Assembly (NCBI GenBank): GCA_009377755.1
Contig: WHTM01000013.1
Coordinates: 1-64,000, forward strand
Direction: 5' to 3'
DNA from: Hyphomicrobiales bacterium
GTDB lineage: Bacteria; Pseudomonadota; Alphaproteobacteria; Rhizobiales; Xanthobacteraceae
Length of the DNA stretch: 64,000 nucleotides
Shown here: in pieces, positions 45,546-53,209 of the stretch
Layout of the letters: each line of letters begins with the position of its first letter
How positions within the stretch are numbered: the stretch's first letter is position 1
Translations under genes and position numbers: made by a program
The notes under the pieces: generated by a model
Database searches by the model: none
Told to the model about the DNA's origin: nothing
Seen by the model: the letters and a program-made list of their open reading frames with translations, nothing else

Positions 45546-46793
45546 ATGGTCGAACAGCCACAGCCAAGCGATAGACCGGCGGCCCCGGGCGGGCCGGGCG
45601 CGGATGGGCGTTTGCCCGAGAACATCGTTTATTTCGCCCGGGCGCTGCGGGCGGCCGGCATCCCGGTGGGCCCCGGCTCGGTGCTCGATGCGCTGGAGGC
45701 GGTGCGGGCGGCGGGTGTGAGCACCAAGGACGACTTCTACTGGACGCTGCATACCGTGTTCGTGAAGCGCCATGAGCACTCGATCCTGTTCGACCAGGCG
45801 TTCCGCCTGTTCTTCCGCAAGCGCGGCTATCTCGAGCAAATGCTGGCGTCGATGCTGCCGGAAGCCGCGGCCCAGCCGCCGGCGCCGCCCAAGCCGGGCG
45901 AGCAGCGGGTGCAGGACGCCCTGTTCAACGGGCTGCGCGAGCAGGAGCCGGTCGAACGCCAGGTCGAGATCGATATGCGTCGCACCGTCTCCGACCGCGA
46001 GCTCCTGCAGCGCAAGGACTTCGCGCAGATGAGCGCCGCCGAAGTCGCGGCGGCGAAGGCAGCGATCCGCCGCTTGGTGCTCTCGCTCGACGAGGTGCGC
46101 ACGCGGCGCCTCGCCCCGGACCCGCATGGGCACCGTATCGATCTGCGCCGCACGCTGCGCGCGAGCCTCAAGGCCGGCGGTGCGGTCATCGATTTGAAGT
46201 ACCGCGGCCGACGCACCAAGGCGCCGCCGGTCGTGGCGCTGCTCGATATATCCGGTTCAATGAGTCAGTACACGCGTCTGTTCCTGCATTTCCTGCATGC
46301 CGTCACCGACGCACGCAAGCGGGTGCACACCTTCCTGTTCGGCACCCGACTGACCAACGTCACCCGTGCGCTCAAGACCAAGGATCCGGACGAGGCGCTC
46401 GCCGCCTGCACCGCCAGCGTGGTAGACTGGTCCGGCGGCACGCGCATCGCAACCTCCCTGCATGCCTTCAACAAGCGCTGGGCGCGGCGCGTGCTGACGC
46501 AAGGGGCGATCGTGCTGCTGATCACCGACGGGCTGGAGCGCGACGTCGACGACGCGCTCGCCTTCGAAATCGATCGGCTGCACCGCTCGTGCCGGCGGTT
46601 GATCTGGCTCAATCCCCTGTTGCGCTTCGACGGCTTCGAGGCGCGCGCTGGCGGCATCAAGGCGATGCTGCCGCACGTTGACGAATTCCGCACCGTCCAC
46701 AATCTGGAGTCCATGCGCGGGCTGGTCGAGGCGCTGTCGGATCATGCGACACGCGGGCCGGCGCCGAAGGAATGGCTCCGCAAGGTGAGCTGA
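45546..46793 (+). CDS. coxE: VWA-domain protein CoxE
   Basis: A 415-residue cytoplasmic protein of the CoxE family. The MIDAS metal site of the von Willebrand A domain reads DISGSMS at 234-240, with further parts at WSGGTRI and LLITDGLER. The N-terminal 200 residues are helical and Arg-rich. CoxE pairs with the AAA+ protein CoxD to complete the molybdenum site of CO-dehydrogenase-type enzymes. Here coxE leads a block coxE-xdhC-xdhC-mocA, 16 kb from coxD. The xdhC start follows 11 bases after the coxE stop. Confidence 0.92.
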   Translation: MVEQPQPSDRPAAPGGPGADGRLPENIVYFARALRAAGIPVGPGSVLDALEAVRAAGVSTKDDFYWTLHTVFVKRHEHSILFDQAFRLFFRKRGYLEQMLASMLPEAAAQPPAPPKPGEQRVQDALFNGLREQEPVERQVEIDMRRTVSDRELLQRKDFAQMSAAEVAAAKAAIRRLVLSLDEVRTRRLAPDPHGHRIDLRRTLRASLKAGGAVIDLKYRGRRTKAPPVVALLDISGSMSQYTRLFLHFLHAVTDARKRVHTFLFGTRLTNVTRALKTKDPDEALAACTASVVDWSGGTRIATSLHAFNKRWARRVLTQGAIVLLITDGLERDVDDALAFEIDRLHRSCRRLIWLNPLLRFDGFEARAGGIKAMLPHVDEFRTVHNLESMRGLVEALSDHATRGPAPKEWLRKVS

Positions 46794-46804
46794 AGGAGAC
46801 ACAC

Positions 46805-47128
46805 ATGCTTGCACGCGACGACGATATTCTCAAAGCCGCGGAGGACTGGAAAAAGAAAGGACGCGGGGTCGCGCTCGCGACTGTCGTGGAGACCTGGGGC
46901 TCGGCACCGCGGCCGGTCGGCTCCAACCTGGTGATCGACGAGGAGGGAAATTTCCTCGGCTCGGTTTCCGGTGGTTGCGTCGAGGGCGCGGTGGTCACCG
47001 AGGCGATCGACGTGATCGAGAGTGGCCAGCCGAAGATGCTGGAATTCGGGGTCGCCGACGAGACGGCGTGGAAGGTCGGCCTTTCCTGCGGCGGGACGAT
47101 CCGGGTGTTCGTGGAGAAGGTGGAGTAG
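46805..47128 (+). CDS. XdhC/CoxI N-terminal-domain protein
   Basis: A 107-residue protein matching only the N-terminal XdhC_CoxI domain: DDILKAAEDWKKKGRGVALATVVETWGSAPRPVGSNLVI in two halves, VSGGCVEGAVVTEAIDVI and the CGGTIRVFVEKV end with the conserved Cys. XdhC proteins hold molybdenum cofactor and assist its sulfuration and insertion. The C-terminal Rossmann domain is encoded by the next gene, split off by a palindromic repeat. AAGGAG before ATG 46805 gives a good start. The CoxF/CoxI-type two-gene form is known elsewhere, so the split need not be damage. Confidence 0.88.
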   Translation: MLARDDDILKAAEDWKKKGRGVALATVVETWGSAPRPVGSNLVIDEEGNFLGSVSGGCVEGAVVTEAIDVIESGQPKMLEFGVADETAWKVGLSCGGTIRVFVEKVE

Positions 47129-47130
47129 TT

Positions 47131-47269
47131 GTCATTCCGGGGCGCGCCGAAGGCGCGAGCCCGGAATCCATAACCACGGTAATCGCATTGAGGCACGAGC
47201 CGTGCCAAATTAAATCGGTCGTGGTTATGGATTCCGGACAGCCTTGCTGCGCTCGGCTTCCGGAATGAC
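47131..47269. repeat. Palindromic repeat between the two xdhC genes
   Basis: A 139-base unit bounded by GTCATTCCGG (47131-47140) and CCGGAATGAC (47260-47269). Within it CCGGAATCCATAACCACG (47161-47178) and CGTGGTTATGGATTCCGG (47220-47237) form a perfect 18-bp inverted repeat. It lies inside an operon, where it could stall or process the transcript between the xdhC halves. Confidence 0.8.
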
Positions 47270-47281
47270 CAAGGAGATTGC

Positions 47282-47974
47282 ATGCGACTCGACATCCTCA
47301 CCGCCCTCAATGCCGAACGAAGCGCCCGCCGCGCGGCGCTGGTCGTCACCGACGTCGCCTCGGGCGAGCAGCGGCTGGTGAAGGGTGGCGACATCGCCGG
47401 CGATCCGTTGAAGGATCTGCTGGAGAAGCGTCTGCGCAGCGGCAAGAGCGGCATGGAAGAGACGCCGCAGGGCCGCGTGTTCCTCACCGTGCATGTGCCG
47501 GCGACCCGCCTCCTCATCACCGGCGCGGTGCACATCAGCCAGGTGCTGGCGCCGATCGCCGCGCTGCTCGGCTATGACGTCACCATCGTCGATCCGCGCA
47601 CGGCGTTCGCCTCGATCGAGCGGTTTCCCGACGTGAAGGTCATTGCCGAATGGCCTGACGCGGCGCTGCCGCCGCTCGGCATCGACCGCTACACCGCGTT
47701 CGTCGCGCTCACCCACGATCCAAAAATCGACGATCCGGCACTGCTGCATGCGCTCGCGCGGGGCTGCTTCTATATCGGCGCGCTCGGCTCGAAGAAGACG
47801 CATGCACGGCGCGTGGAACGGCTGAAGGCGCAAGGGCTCACCGACGCCGCCGTCGCACGCATCCATGCGCCGATCGGCATCGACATCGGTGCCGTGTCGC
47901 CGGCGGAGATCGCGGTCGCCATCATGGCGCAGGTCACGGCGCGGCTGCGCCAGAGCGCCGAGGGCAACACATGA
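47282..47974 (+). CDS. XdhC-family protein, C-terminal Rossmann domain
   Basis: A 230-residue protein. Residues 1-90 form a partial N-domain, and about 85-220 the XdhC_C Rossmann fold: RLLITGAVHISQVLAPIAALLGYDVTIVDPR in two parts, FVALTHDPKIDDPALLHAL, GCFYIGALGSKKTHARR and IHAPIGIDIGAVSPAEIAVAI. It works with the preceding protein in molybdenum cofactor maturation. ATG follows AAGGAGATTGC. Its stop overlaps the mocA-type gene (ATGA). Confidence 0.9.
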   Translation: MRLDILTALNAERSARRAALVVTDVASGEQRLVKGGDIAGDPLKDLLEKRLRSGKSGMEETPQGRVFLTVHVPATRLLITGAVHISQVLAPIAALLGYDVTIVDPRTAFASIERFPDVKVIAEWPDAALPPLGIDRYTAFVALTHDPKIDDPALLHALARGCFYIGALGSKKTHARRVERLKAQGLTDAAVARIHAPIGIDIGAVSPAEIAVAIMAQVTARLRQSAEGNT

Positions 47975-49590
47975 AATTCGGTCCGGTTGCACCCGCGGAG
48001 GCGCTTGGCGGCACGGCGGTTCACACCATTCGTCAGGGTCCGCTGGTGCTCAAGAAGGGCACGCTGATCGGCTCCAAGGAGGTGATGGCGCTGGAGCAGG
48101 CCGGCATCTCGAAGATCGTCGTGGCGCGGCTCGATCCGGGCGATGTTTCGGAGGACCATGCAGCCGCCGAGATTGCCGGCGCGGTCGCCGGCCCCGGCGT
48201 TCGCGTCGATCGCGCCTTCACCGGCCGCTGCAATCTGTTCGCCGAGGGCGCCGGCGTGCTGGTGGCCGACAAGGACTCCGTCGACCGTCTCAACCGTATC
48301 GACGAGGCGATCACCTTCGCGACGCTGCCGGCCTACAAGCCGGTGGTGGAGGGGGAGATGATCGCGACGGTGAAGATCATTCCCTTCGCGGTCGCGGCGG
48401 CGCCGCGCGATGCCGCGCTTGCGCTGGCGGCGGCGGTGAAGTCGATCGTTCGTGTCGAGCCCTATTGCATCCGCAAGCTCGGCGTCGTGTCCACCCTGCT
48501 GCCCGGACTGTCGCCAAAGATCGTCGACAAGACGCTGAAGGTGACGGCGGAGCGGATCGCGCCCGCCGGTGCCAGGATCGTCGCCGAACGGCGTGTGCCG
48601 CATGACCAGGCCGCGCTCGCGGCGGCGATCGAGGAGGTGCTCAACGACGGCGCGGAGCTGGTCATCGTGTTCGGCGCCTCCGCCATTGCGGACCGGCGCG
48701 ACGTGATCCCCTCGGCGATCGAAGCTGTCGGTGGACGCATCGAGCATTTCGGCATGCCGGTCGATCCCGGCAACCTGATGCTGGTCGGGACCGCGCGCGA
48801 TCGCCCCGTGCTTGGCGCGCCGGGCTGCGCGCGCAGCCCGAAGGAGAATGGATTCGACTGGATCCTGATGCGGCTCCTTGCCGGCCTTCCCGTCGGCCGT
48901 GAGGACATCACCGGGCTCGGCGTCGGCGGCCTTCTGATGGAGATCGTCACCCGGCCGCAGCCGCGCGTCGAGCCGGTCGCCGCCGGCAAGCGGATCGCGG
49001 CGGTGGTGCTTGCCGCCGGCCGTTCCACCCGCATGGGCGGGCCCAACAAGCTGCTCGCGGAAATCAACGGCAAACCGCTAGTGCGCATCGCCGCCAAGGA
49101 GGCGCTGGCCTCGCGCGCCGATCCGGTGATCGTCGTCACCGGGCACCAGCGCGAACAGGTCGAAGCCGCGCTCGCTGGCCTCGACGTGCATCTGGTGCAC
49201 AATCCAGATTTTGCCGCCGGCCTCGGGACTTCGCTCAAGGCTGGCGTCGCTGCGGTACCGGCGCAGGTAGATGGCGTCGTCGTCTGCCTCGGGGACATGC
49301 CGCAAGTGAGCGCGGCGCTCATCGACCGGCTGATCGCCGCCTACGACGCGGAGAGGGGCGCGCTGGTGGTTGCGCCTACGCGCGACGGCCAGCGCGGCAA
49401 TCCGGTGTTGTGGTCGCGCCGGTTCTTCCCCGACCTCATGGCAATCACCGGTGATGTCGGCGCGCGGCACGTTCTCGCCAGTTATGGCGAAGCGGTGGTC
49501 GAGGTGCCGGTGCAGGAGGCGGGCGCCTTCGTCGATATCGACACGCCGGAGGCTTTGCGCGCGGCGCGCGCCGATATCGCGAGCGCCTGA
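47971..49590 (+). CDS. Fusion of a molybdopterin-binding domain and a MocA-type cytidylyltransferase
   Basis: A 539-residue two-domain protein. Residues 1 to about 335 match the MoeA/MogA-like molybdopterin-binding domain, with VIVFGASAIADRRDVIPSAIEAVGG and FGMPVDPGNLMLVG. From about 340 the nucleotidyltransferase domain follows: VVLAAGRSTRMGGPNKLLAEI, VIVVTGHQREQVEAAL, VVCLGDMPQV and ATPTR-like RDGQRGNPVLWSR. The second half makes molybdopterin cytosine dinucleotide, the cofactor of CoxL-type enzymes; the first may deliver or insert it. It overlaps xdhC and ends the block. AT-rich non-coding sequence follows. Confidence 0.88.
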   Translation: MKFGPVAPAEALGGTAVHTIRQGPLVLKKGTLIGSKEVMALEQAGISKIVVARLDPGDVSEDHAAAEIAGAVAGPGVRVDRAFTGRCNLFAEGAGVLVADKDSVDRLNRIDEAITFATLPAYKPVVEGEMIATVKIIPFAVAAAPRDAALALAAAVKSIVRVEPYCIRKLGVVSTLLPGLSPKIVDKTLKVTAERIAPAGARIVAERRVPHDQAALAAAIEEVLNDGAELVIVFGASAIADRRDVIPSAIEAVGGRIEHFGMPVDPGNLMLVGTARDRPVLGAPGCARSPKENGFDWILMRLLAGLPVGREDITGLGVGGLLMEIVTRPQPRVEPVAAGKRIAAVVLAAGRSTRMGGPNKLLAEINGKPLVRIAAKEALASRADPVIVVTGHQREQVEAALAGLDVHLVHNPDFAAGLGTSLKAGVAAVPAQVDGVVVCLGDMPQVSAALIDRLIAAYDAERGALVVAPTRDGQRGNPVLWSRRFFPDLMAITGDVGARHVLASYGEAVVEVPVQEAGAFVDIDTPEALRAARADIASA

Positions 49591-49917
49591 CCCGCAGTCA
49601 CGGTTCGACGGCGCGCCGCAGCCGCGCTTCGCAGGTGCCGGCTGCCACGCAATTTTCCGGTATGCCGAAGCGCATCGTCATCATCGATGGTCATCCGCGG
49701 ATTCCAGCCGCGAACGGCGTCTTCGCAATCGTTCGAAGACATCATTAAAGTTTTAATCAAAGGCGATCATCTAAAATTTTATGTTGATTATCTGAAAATA
49801 TGACAAGTATTAAATGAAGTATTGATGTGCCTTGTCTTCAAAATGACTGGCACAACTTAGCGTCGACTCAAAGCGTTTGTGACAAAAGTGGCTCCGTCAA
49901 GAGGGCAGGGGTCACGA
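49591..49917. promoter_or_regulatory. AT-rich upstream region of the BTLCP peptidase gene
   Basis: 327 bases without a gene. The first half is ordinary GC-rich sequence; 49741-49830 is strikingly AT-rich (runs such as CTAAAATTTTATG and GAAAATATGAC) in an otherwise GC-rich window. AAGTATTAAATGAAGTATTGATG holds a repeated AAGTATT. Such stretches often serve as promoters or as binding sites for MucR/Ros-type proteins in alphaproteobacteria. I cannot name a specific site. It likely drives the gene at 49918. Confidence 0.5.
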
Positions 49918-50547
49918 ATGCCAAAAATAATCGGAAAACTACTGAGAGGAGTAGGCGCCGCCGGCCTTGTGCTCACGGCGGTCATGGGGTCGGCCGCGGC
50001 CGTCCCGGTGGAGCGGGTTCTCTATTCACCGGTGGGCGGCATGACCGGGCCGCCGATCGGCTGGGTCGATTTCTGCAACGATCAGCCCAAGGAGTGCGCA
50101 ACCCGGACGAAGAGCCCGCGCGACGTGGTGCTGTCCGCCGCAGCCTGGCGCGATCTTCTTCGCATCAACCACCACGTCAATACGGTCATCAAGCCGCTCA
50201 CCGACATCGAGCATTGGGGAGCGGTCGAGAAGTGGTCCTATCCGGATGACGGCTACGGCGACTGCGAGGACTACGTCCTGCTGAAGCGGCGCCTGCTGAT
50301 CCAGGCCGGCTGGCCGCGCGAGGCCCTGCTGATCACAGTCGTGCGCGACACGAAGGGCGACGGCCATGCCGTCCTTACCGCGCGCACCAACAAGGGGGAA
50401 TTCATTCTCGACAATCAGAACGAGAAGGTCCTGCCATGGACCGAAACCGGTTACTGGTTCGTCAAGCGCCAGTCGCAGTCGGATCCGAATGTGTGGGTGA
50501 TCCTGAGCGACCCGCGCCCGGCGACCGCCACGGCAACGTCGCGCTGA
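49918..50547 (+). CDS. Transglutaminase-like cysteine peptidase (BTLCP family)
   Basis: A 209-residue exported protein with a signal peptide (about 1-29, ending GSAAAVP). The catalytic triad of the bacterial transglutaminase-like family is visible: Cys116 in YGDCEDYV, His150 in KGDGHAVL and Asp165 in FILDNQ. LapG, the best-studied member, cleaves a biofilm adhesin under c-di-GMP control; most alphaproteobacterial members are unassigned. No LapD-like partner or adhesin is adjacent. ATG 49918 follows AGGGG; the 13-codon upstream extension is less likely. A strong intrinsic terminator follows. Confidence 0.9.
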   Translation: MPKIIGKLLRGVGAAGLVLTAVMGSAAAVPVERVLYSPVGGMTGPPIGWVDFCNDQPKECATRTKSPRDVVLSAAAWRDLLRINHHVNTVIKPLTDIEHWGAVEKWSYPDDGYGDCEDYVLLKRRLLIQAGWPREALLITVVRDTKGDGHAVLTARTNKGEFILDNQNEKVLPWTETGYWFVKRQSQSDPNVWVILSDPRPATATATSR

Positions 50548-50619
50548 GGTGACGCAAAAAGGACGGTTCGCGAGCCCGGTCGCGTCCCCACGCCTCCCCG
50601 TCCCCAGACCGGGTTCGCC

Positions 50620-50658
50620 GCGGCCGGCTCTCCCCCCAGAGCCGGCCGCACTTTTTTT
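50620..50658 (+). terminator. Intrinsic terminator after the BTLCP peptidase gene
   Basis: GCGGCCGGCTCT (50620-50631) pairs perfectly with AGAGCCGGCCGC (50638-50649) across a loop of six C, followed by AC and seven T (50652-50658). This is a textbook rho-independent terminator 72 bases after the stop and before the end of the convergent carbonic anhydrase gene. Confidence 0.92.
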
Positions 50659-50758
50659 CTTACTTTTCCCTCCCTGCTTGCTGGGGTGGGTCGCTGGCGG
50701 GCGCGCGGGGGCGGGGAGGGACAAGCCCCCTTGCGAAAAACTCGCCAAGCGGAGGAAA

Positions 50759-51289
50759 CTACCCGATCCGCTTCAGTCCCCTCGTGTATTGGTTCCACCG
50801 CTTTACGTACCAGTCGGCCGCCCAGGTGAGGCGGCCGATCGCCTCATCGTCCAACGTGCGGGTGGCCTTCGCGGGGCGACCGACGATCAGCGAATTGTCG
50901 GGGAATTCCTTACCTTCCGTCACCAATGCGCCGGCGCCGACGAGGCAGTTGCGGCCGATGCGCGAGCCGTTGAGCAGGATCGCGCCCATGCCGACGAGGC
51001 TGTTCGCCGCGATGTTGCAGCCGTGCAGCACGACGTTATGCCCGATGGTGCATTGCGGGCCGATCGTCAGCGGAAAAGTCTTGTCAGTATGCAGTGTGCA
51101 ATTCTCTTGCACGTTGGAGCCCTCGCCGAGCTCGATCCATTCGTTGTCGCCGCGCAGCACCGATCCGAACCACACACTCGCATTGGCCTTCAGGCGCACC
51201 CGCCCGATCAGCACGGCGGTATCGGCGACGTAGTAATGGCCCGGATCGGGGAGATCCGGACTCTGCCCGTCGAGTTCGTAGATCGGCAT
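50759..51289 (-). CDS. Gamma-class carbonic anhydrase-like protein
   Basis: A 176-residue left-handed beta-helix protein of the gamma carbonic anhydrase family. The hexapeptide repeats run from about 25 to 140, with the three zinc-ligand His positions in LHTD and GHNVVLHGC, and WFGSVLRGDNEWIELGEGSNVQENC typical of the YrdA/CaiE group. It may hydrate CO2 or act on CoA-linked compounds; many members have no measured activity. The last helix (ADWYVKRWNQYTRGLKRIG) caps the fold. It stands alone upstream of the broken small membrane gene. Confidence 0.92.
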   Translation of the reverse strand: MPIYELDGQSPDLPDPGHYYVADTAVLIGRVRLKANASVWFGSVLRGDNEWIELGEGSNVQENCTLHTDKTFPLTIGPQCTIGHNVVLHGCNIAANSLVGMGAILLNGSRIGRNCLVGAGALVTEGKEFPDNSLIVGRPAKATRTLDDEAIGRLTWAADWYVKRWNQYTRGLKRIG

Positions 51290-51368
51290 GCCTGCGCACC
51301 TTTTATTTTTGAAGGGGCGAAACTGCCACGGACGGGCAGGCTTGGCGAGGCGAGGGACAGACTGGCGG

Positions 51369-51697
51369 CTAGAAGCGCAGCGCCTCGAGCGCCATCACGA
51401 CCATCGTGCCCGACATGAGGCTCCAGATGCCGGCGATGATGGTGGAGGTCATCACCGTGCAAAACCTGCGGTGATCGCGCCGCACGCGCAGGGTGACGCG
51501 CATGATGATCAAAGGTGCCGCGAAGGCGAGGAACGGCACCGCGGCAAACGTGGATGGCTTCGGGCTGTGTTCGAGCAGGCGAAAGCTCCGGCGGGCGTCT
51601 GGGTCGCGGCCTGATAGCCGGTGGCAAGCAGACCGGCGATGGCGAAGCCGAATGCCGGCGCCAGGAGCGACTGCAGCGACTCCGGGGACATGACCAT
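51369..51697 (-). pseudogene. Small membrane protein gene (DUF6949-like) with a 1-base deletion
   Basis: From ATG 51697 the frame gives SLLAPAFGFAIAGLLATGYQAATQTP, then loses meaning. In another frame the same strand continues as RLLEHSPKPSTFAAVPFLAF, AAPLIIMRVTLRVRRDHRRF and GIWSLMSGTMVVMALEALRF to a stop at 51369-51371. The joined product is 109 residues with three membrane segments, matching a small rhizobial membrane protein I place near DUF6949 from memory. The break is near 51590, where GCCGGAGC would need one more G. True mutation or assembly error is undecided. Confidence 0.6.
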
Positions 51698-51888
51698 GCA
51701 GACGCCACCACGACAGGGGACCTCGGCTATTGTCCCCATTCGGCGGCGCCGGCCAAGCTTATCGTTAAGAAAAGGTTAACGGTCGTGTCGGAACAAGGCG
51801 GCCCGGTCCGCATTCGCCGTGGCATACTCAAGTCCGATTCGTTCCGGAATGGCACCGCCGATCACGCGTTGCGGCGCAGGATTAGGGA

Positions 51889-52620
51889 ATGATCTCGGTC
51901 GCTGGAGCAACGACATCGTCACGCCGGGGGCACCACCGCAGAGTCTCGCGGGGCCTGCTGCTGCTGCCGCTGCTGCTGTTGTGCGCCGTGGTCGTGCTCG
52001 CCGCCGCCTACGTCAGCTACGTGCTATGGCCGCGTTGGCCGGGCCCCGCGGTGGCGCCGAATGCACCGGCCCTGCCGATCATCGTCGGCGAGGTGACGTT
52101 CAACGTTCCGCCCGCGGCAATCCGCGTCCCGGTGCAGCGCAAGCCCGGCGTGCAGGAGCGCATCGACCTCGCGTTCCTGTGGCCTTCGCTCGGTCCGCCG
52201 GACAGCGCCAAGCCGCCTCTTGCGCTTGCGGCGCACGCCGAGCCGAAGCCGATCGACCGCGTGTTCGTCACCATCACCGCCACCAACGGTGCTTTGGCGC
52301 CGGCCGAGCGGCTCAAGACCATCTACCCGCGCTACACCGCCCAGGAGCCGGAGCCGACTTCCACCGGGCTGGTGGCGTTGAGCTTTCGTGACGGAACGCC
52401 CTACCAGGGTGAGGACCTCGTCTATTCGGCATCTGATCCGGAGCGATTCTTCATCCGCTGCACCCATGACGGGCCTGGCCCTACGCCCGGGACGTGCCTG
52501 GCCGAGCGACGCATGCGCAGCGCCGACGTTATCGTGCGCTTTCCGCGCGAGTGGCTCTCGGATTGGCGGGCGGTGGCAAGCGGCATCGACCGGCTGATCG
52601 TCAGCCTCAAGCCGCATTGA
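51889..52620 (+). CDS. Membrane-anchored periplasmic protein of unknown function
   Basis: A 243-residue protein: a basic N-terminus (SSRRGHHRRVSRG), one membrane segment at about 24-46 (LLLLPLLLLCAVVVLAAAY) and a periplasmic domain with no recognised family. The soluble part has Pro-rich strands (AALPI-like, VPPAAIRVPVQRKPGVQERIDLAFLWPSLGPP) and one Cys pair near the end (RCTHDGPG, GTCLAERR). Conserved single-gene proteins like this occur in Bradyrhizobium relatives. A weak AGG precedes the start. Repeat sequence related to that at 5.3 kb follows the stop. Confidence 0.7.
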   Translation: MISVAGATTSSRRGHHRRVSRGLLLLPLLLLCAVVVLAAAYVSYVLWPRWPGPAVAPNAPALPIIVGEVTFNVPPAAIRVPVQRKPGVQERIDLAFLWPSLGPPDSAKPPLALAAHAEPKPIDRVFVTITATNGALAPAERLKTIYPRYTAQEPEPTSTGLVALSFRDGTPYQGEDLVYSASDPERFFIRCTHDGPGPTPGTCLAERRMRSADVIVRFPREWLSDWRAVASGIDRLIVSLKPH

Positions 52621-52624
52621 TGAT

Positions 52625-52725
52625 CCGGGTCCCCGGTAGCTTTGCCGAAACGAAACTGGGACCCCGCATCCTACGATGCACCGCTTCGCGCTGCGCCGCG
52701 TGCGAGGAACGCTACTACGCCTGTG
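52625..52725. repeat. Intergenic REP-like repeat, relative of the 5.3-kb repeat
   Basis: GGGTCCCCGG and GGGACCCCGCATC lie in opposite sense around a short spacer; the second (52658-52670) is the exact complement of GATGCGGGGTCCC at 5352-5364. A TGCACCGCTTCGCGCTGCGCCGCGTG-like tail with alternating GCGC follows. It lies between convergent genes. Confidence 0.55.
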
Positions 52726-52726
52726 C

Positions 52727-52936
52727 CTATTCCAGGTCCGCCTCCAGGATCGCCATCTGGAAATTGTAGGAGCGATCCTCGTCCTCGTCGTCGACGAACA
52801 GGACGCCGACGAACTCCTCGCCGACATAGACCTCGGCGGAATCGTCCTTGCGCGGTCGCGGCACCACACGGATGCGGGCGTTGCCGAACAGCTTGCGCAG
52901 GTAGGCCTCGATCTTGCGGATTTCTTGAACGTCCAC
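52727..52936 (-). CDS. DUF3126 family protein
   Basis: A 69-residue acidic protein that matches DUF3126 throughout: MDVQEIRKIEAYLRKLFGN, IRVVPRPRKDDSAEVYVGEE, FVGVLFVDDEDEDRSYNFQM. The family is restricted mostly to alphaproteobacteria and is commonly placed next to cysE, as here, though no function is known. It starts with GTG, which is decided by AAGGAGG four bases before it. The cysE gene lies upstream on the same strand but 273 bases of palindromic repeats separate the two. Confidence 0.93.
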   Translation of the reverse strand: MDVQEIRKIEAYLRKLFGNARIRVVPRPRKDDSAEVYVGEEFVGVLFVDDEDEDRSYNFQMAILEADLE

Positions 52937-52970
52937 GTTGCCTCCTTATCGCCGTGACGGCGTCGCACTC

Positions 52971-53177
52971 GTGTGGTGGTTCAGAAGTTCTCTCTGCTTT
53001 AGCCGCGAATCCACCAAGAGAACTTCCAAACCAAAACCACACTGGACTCATAGAGTTGCTAATGTCGCGACCCAAACAGATGCATCCGCATCTGTTTGGA
53101 CCCCCACCGCTCTAAACGTTAGTGGGCTGACTTGTCCCAACATTTGGGAACCCAAGTGCTGGGGCCAGGCCACTAGC
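52971..53177. repeat. Composite palindromic element, copy A
   Basis: Three hairpins in a row fill the cysE-DUF3126 gap. A1 (52971-53042) has arms GTGTGGTGGTTCAGAAGTTC and its near complement ending ACCACAC. A2 is perfect: CCAAACAGATGC (53072-53083) with GCATCTGTTTGG (53088-53099), four-base loop. A3 (53118-53177) is bounded by GTTAGTGG and CCACTAGC, with CCCAACATTTGGG against CCCAAGTGCTGGG. A1 with its linker is an inverted relative of the element at 56145-56238. Confidence 0.8.
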
Positions 53178-53209
53178 GGACGCCCGCAAATGGATTGGCA
53201 GACTGCGGG

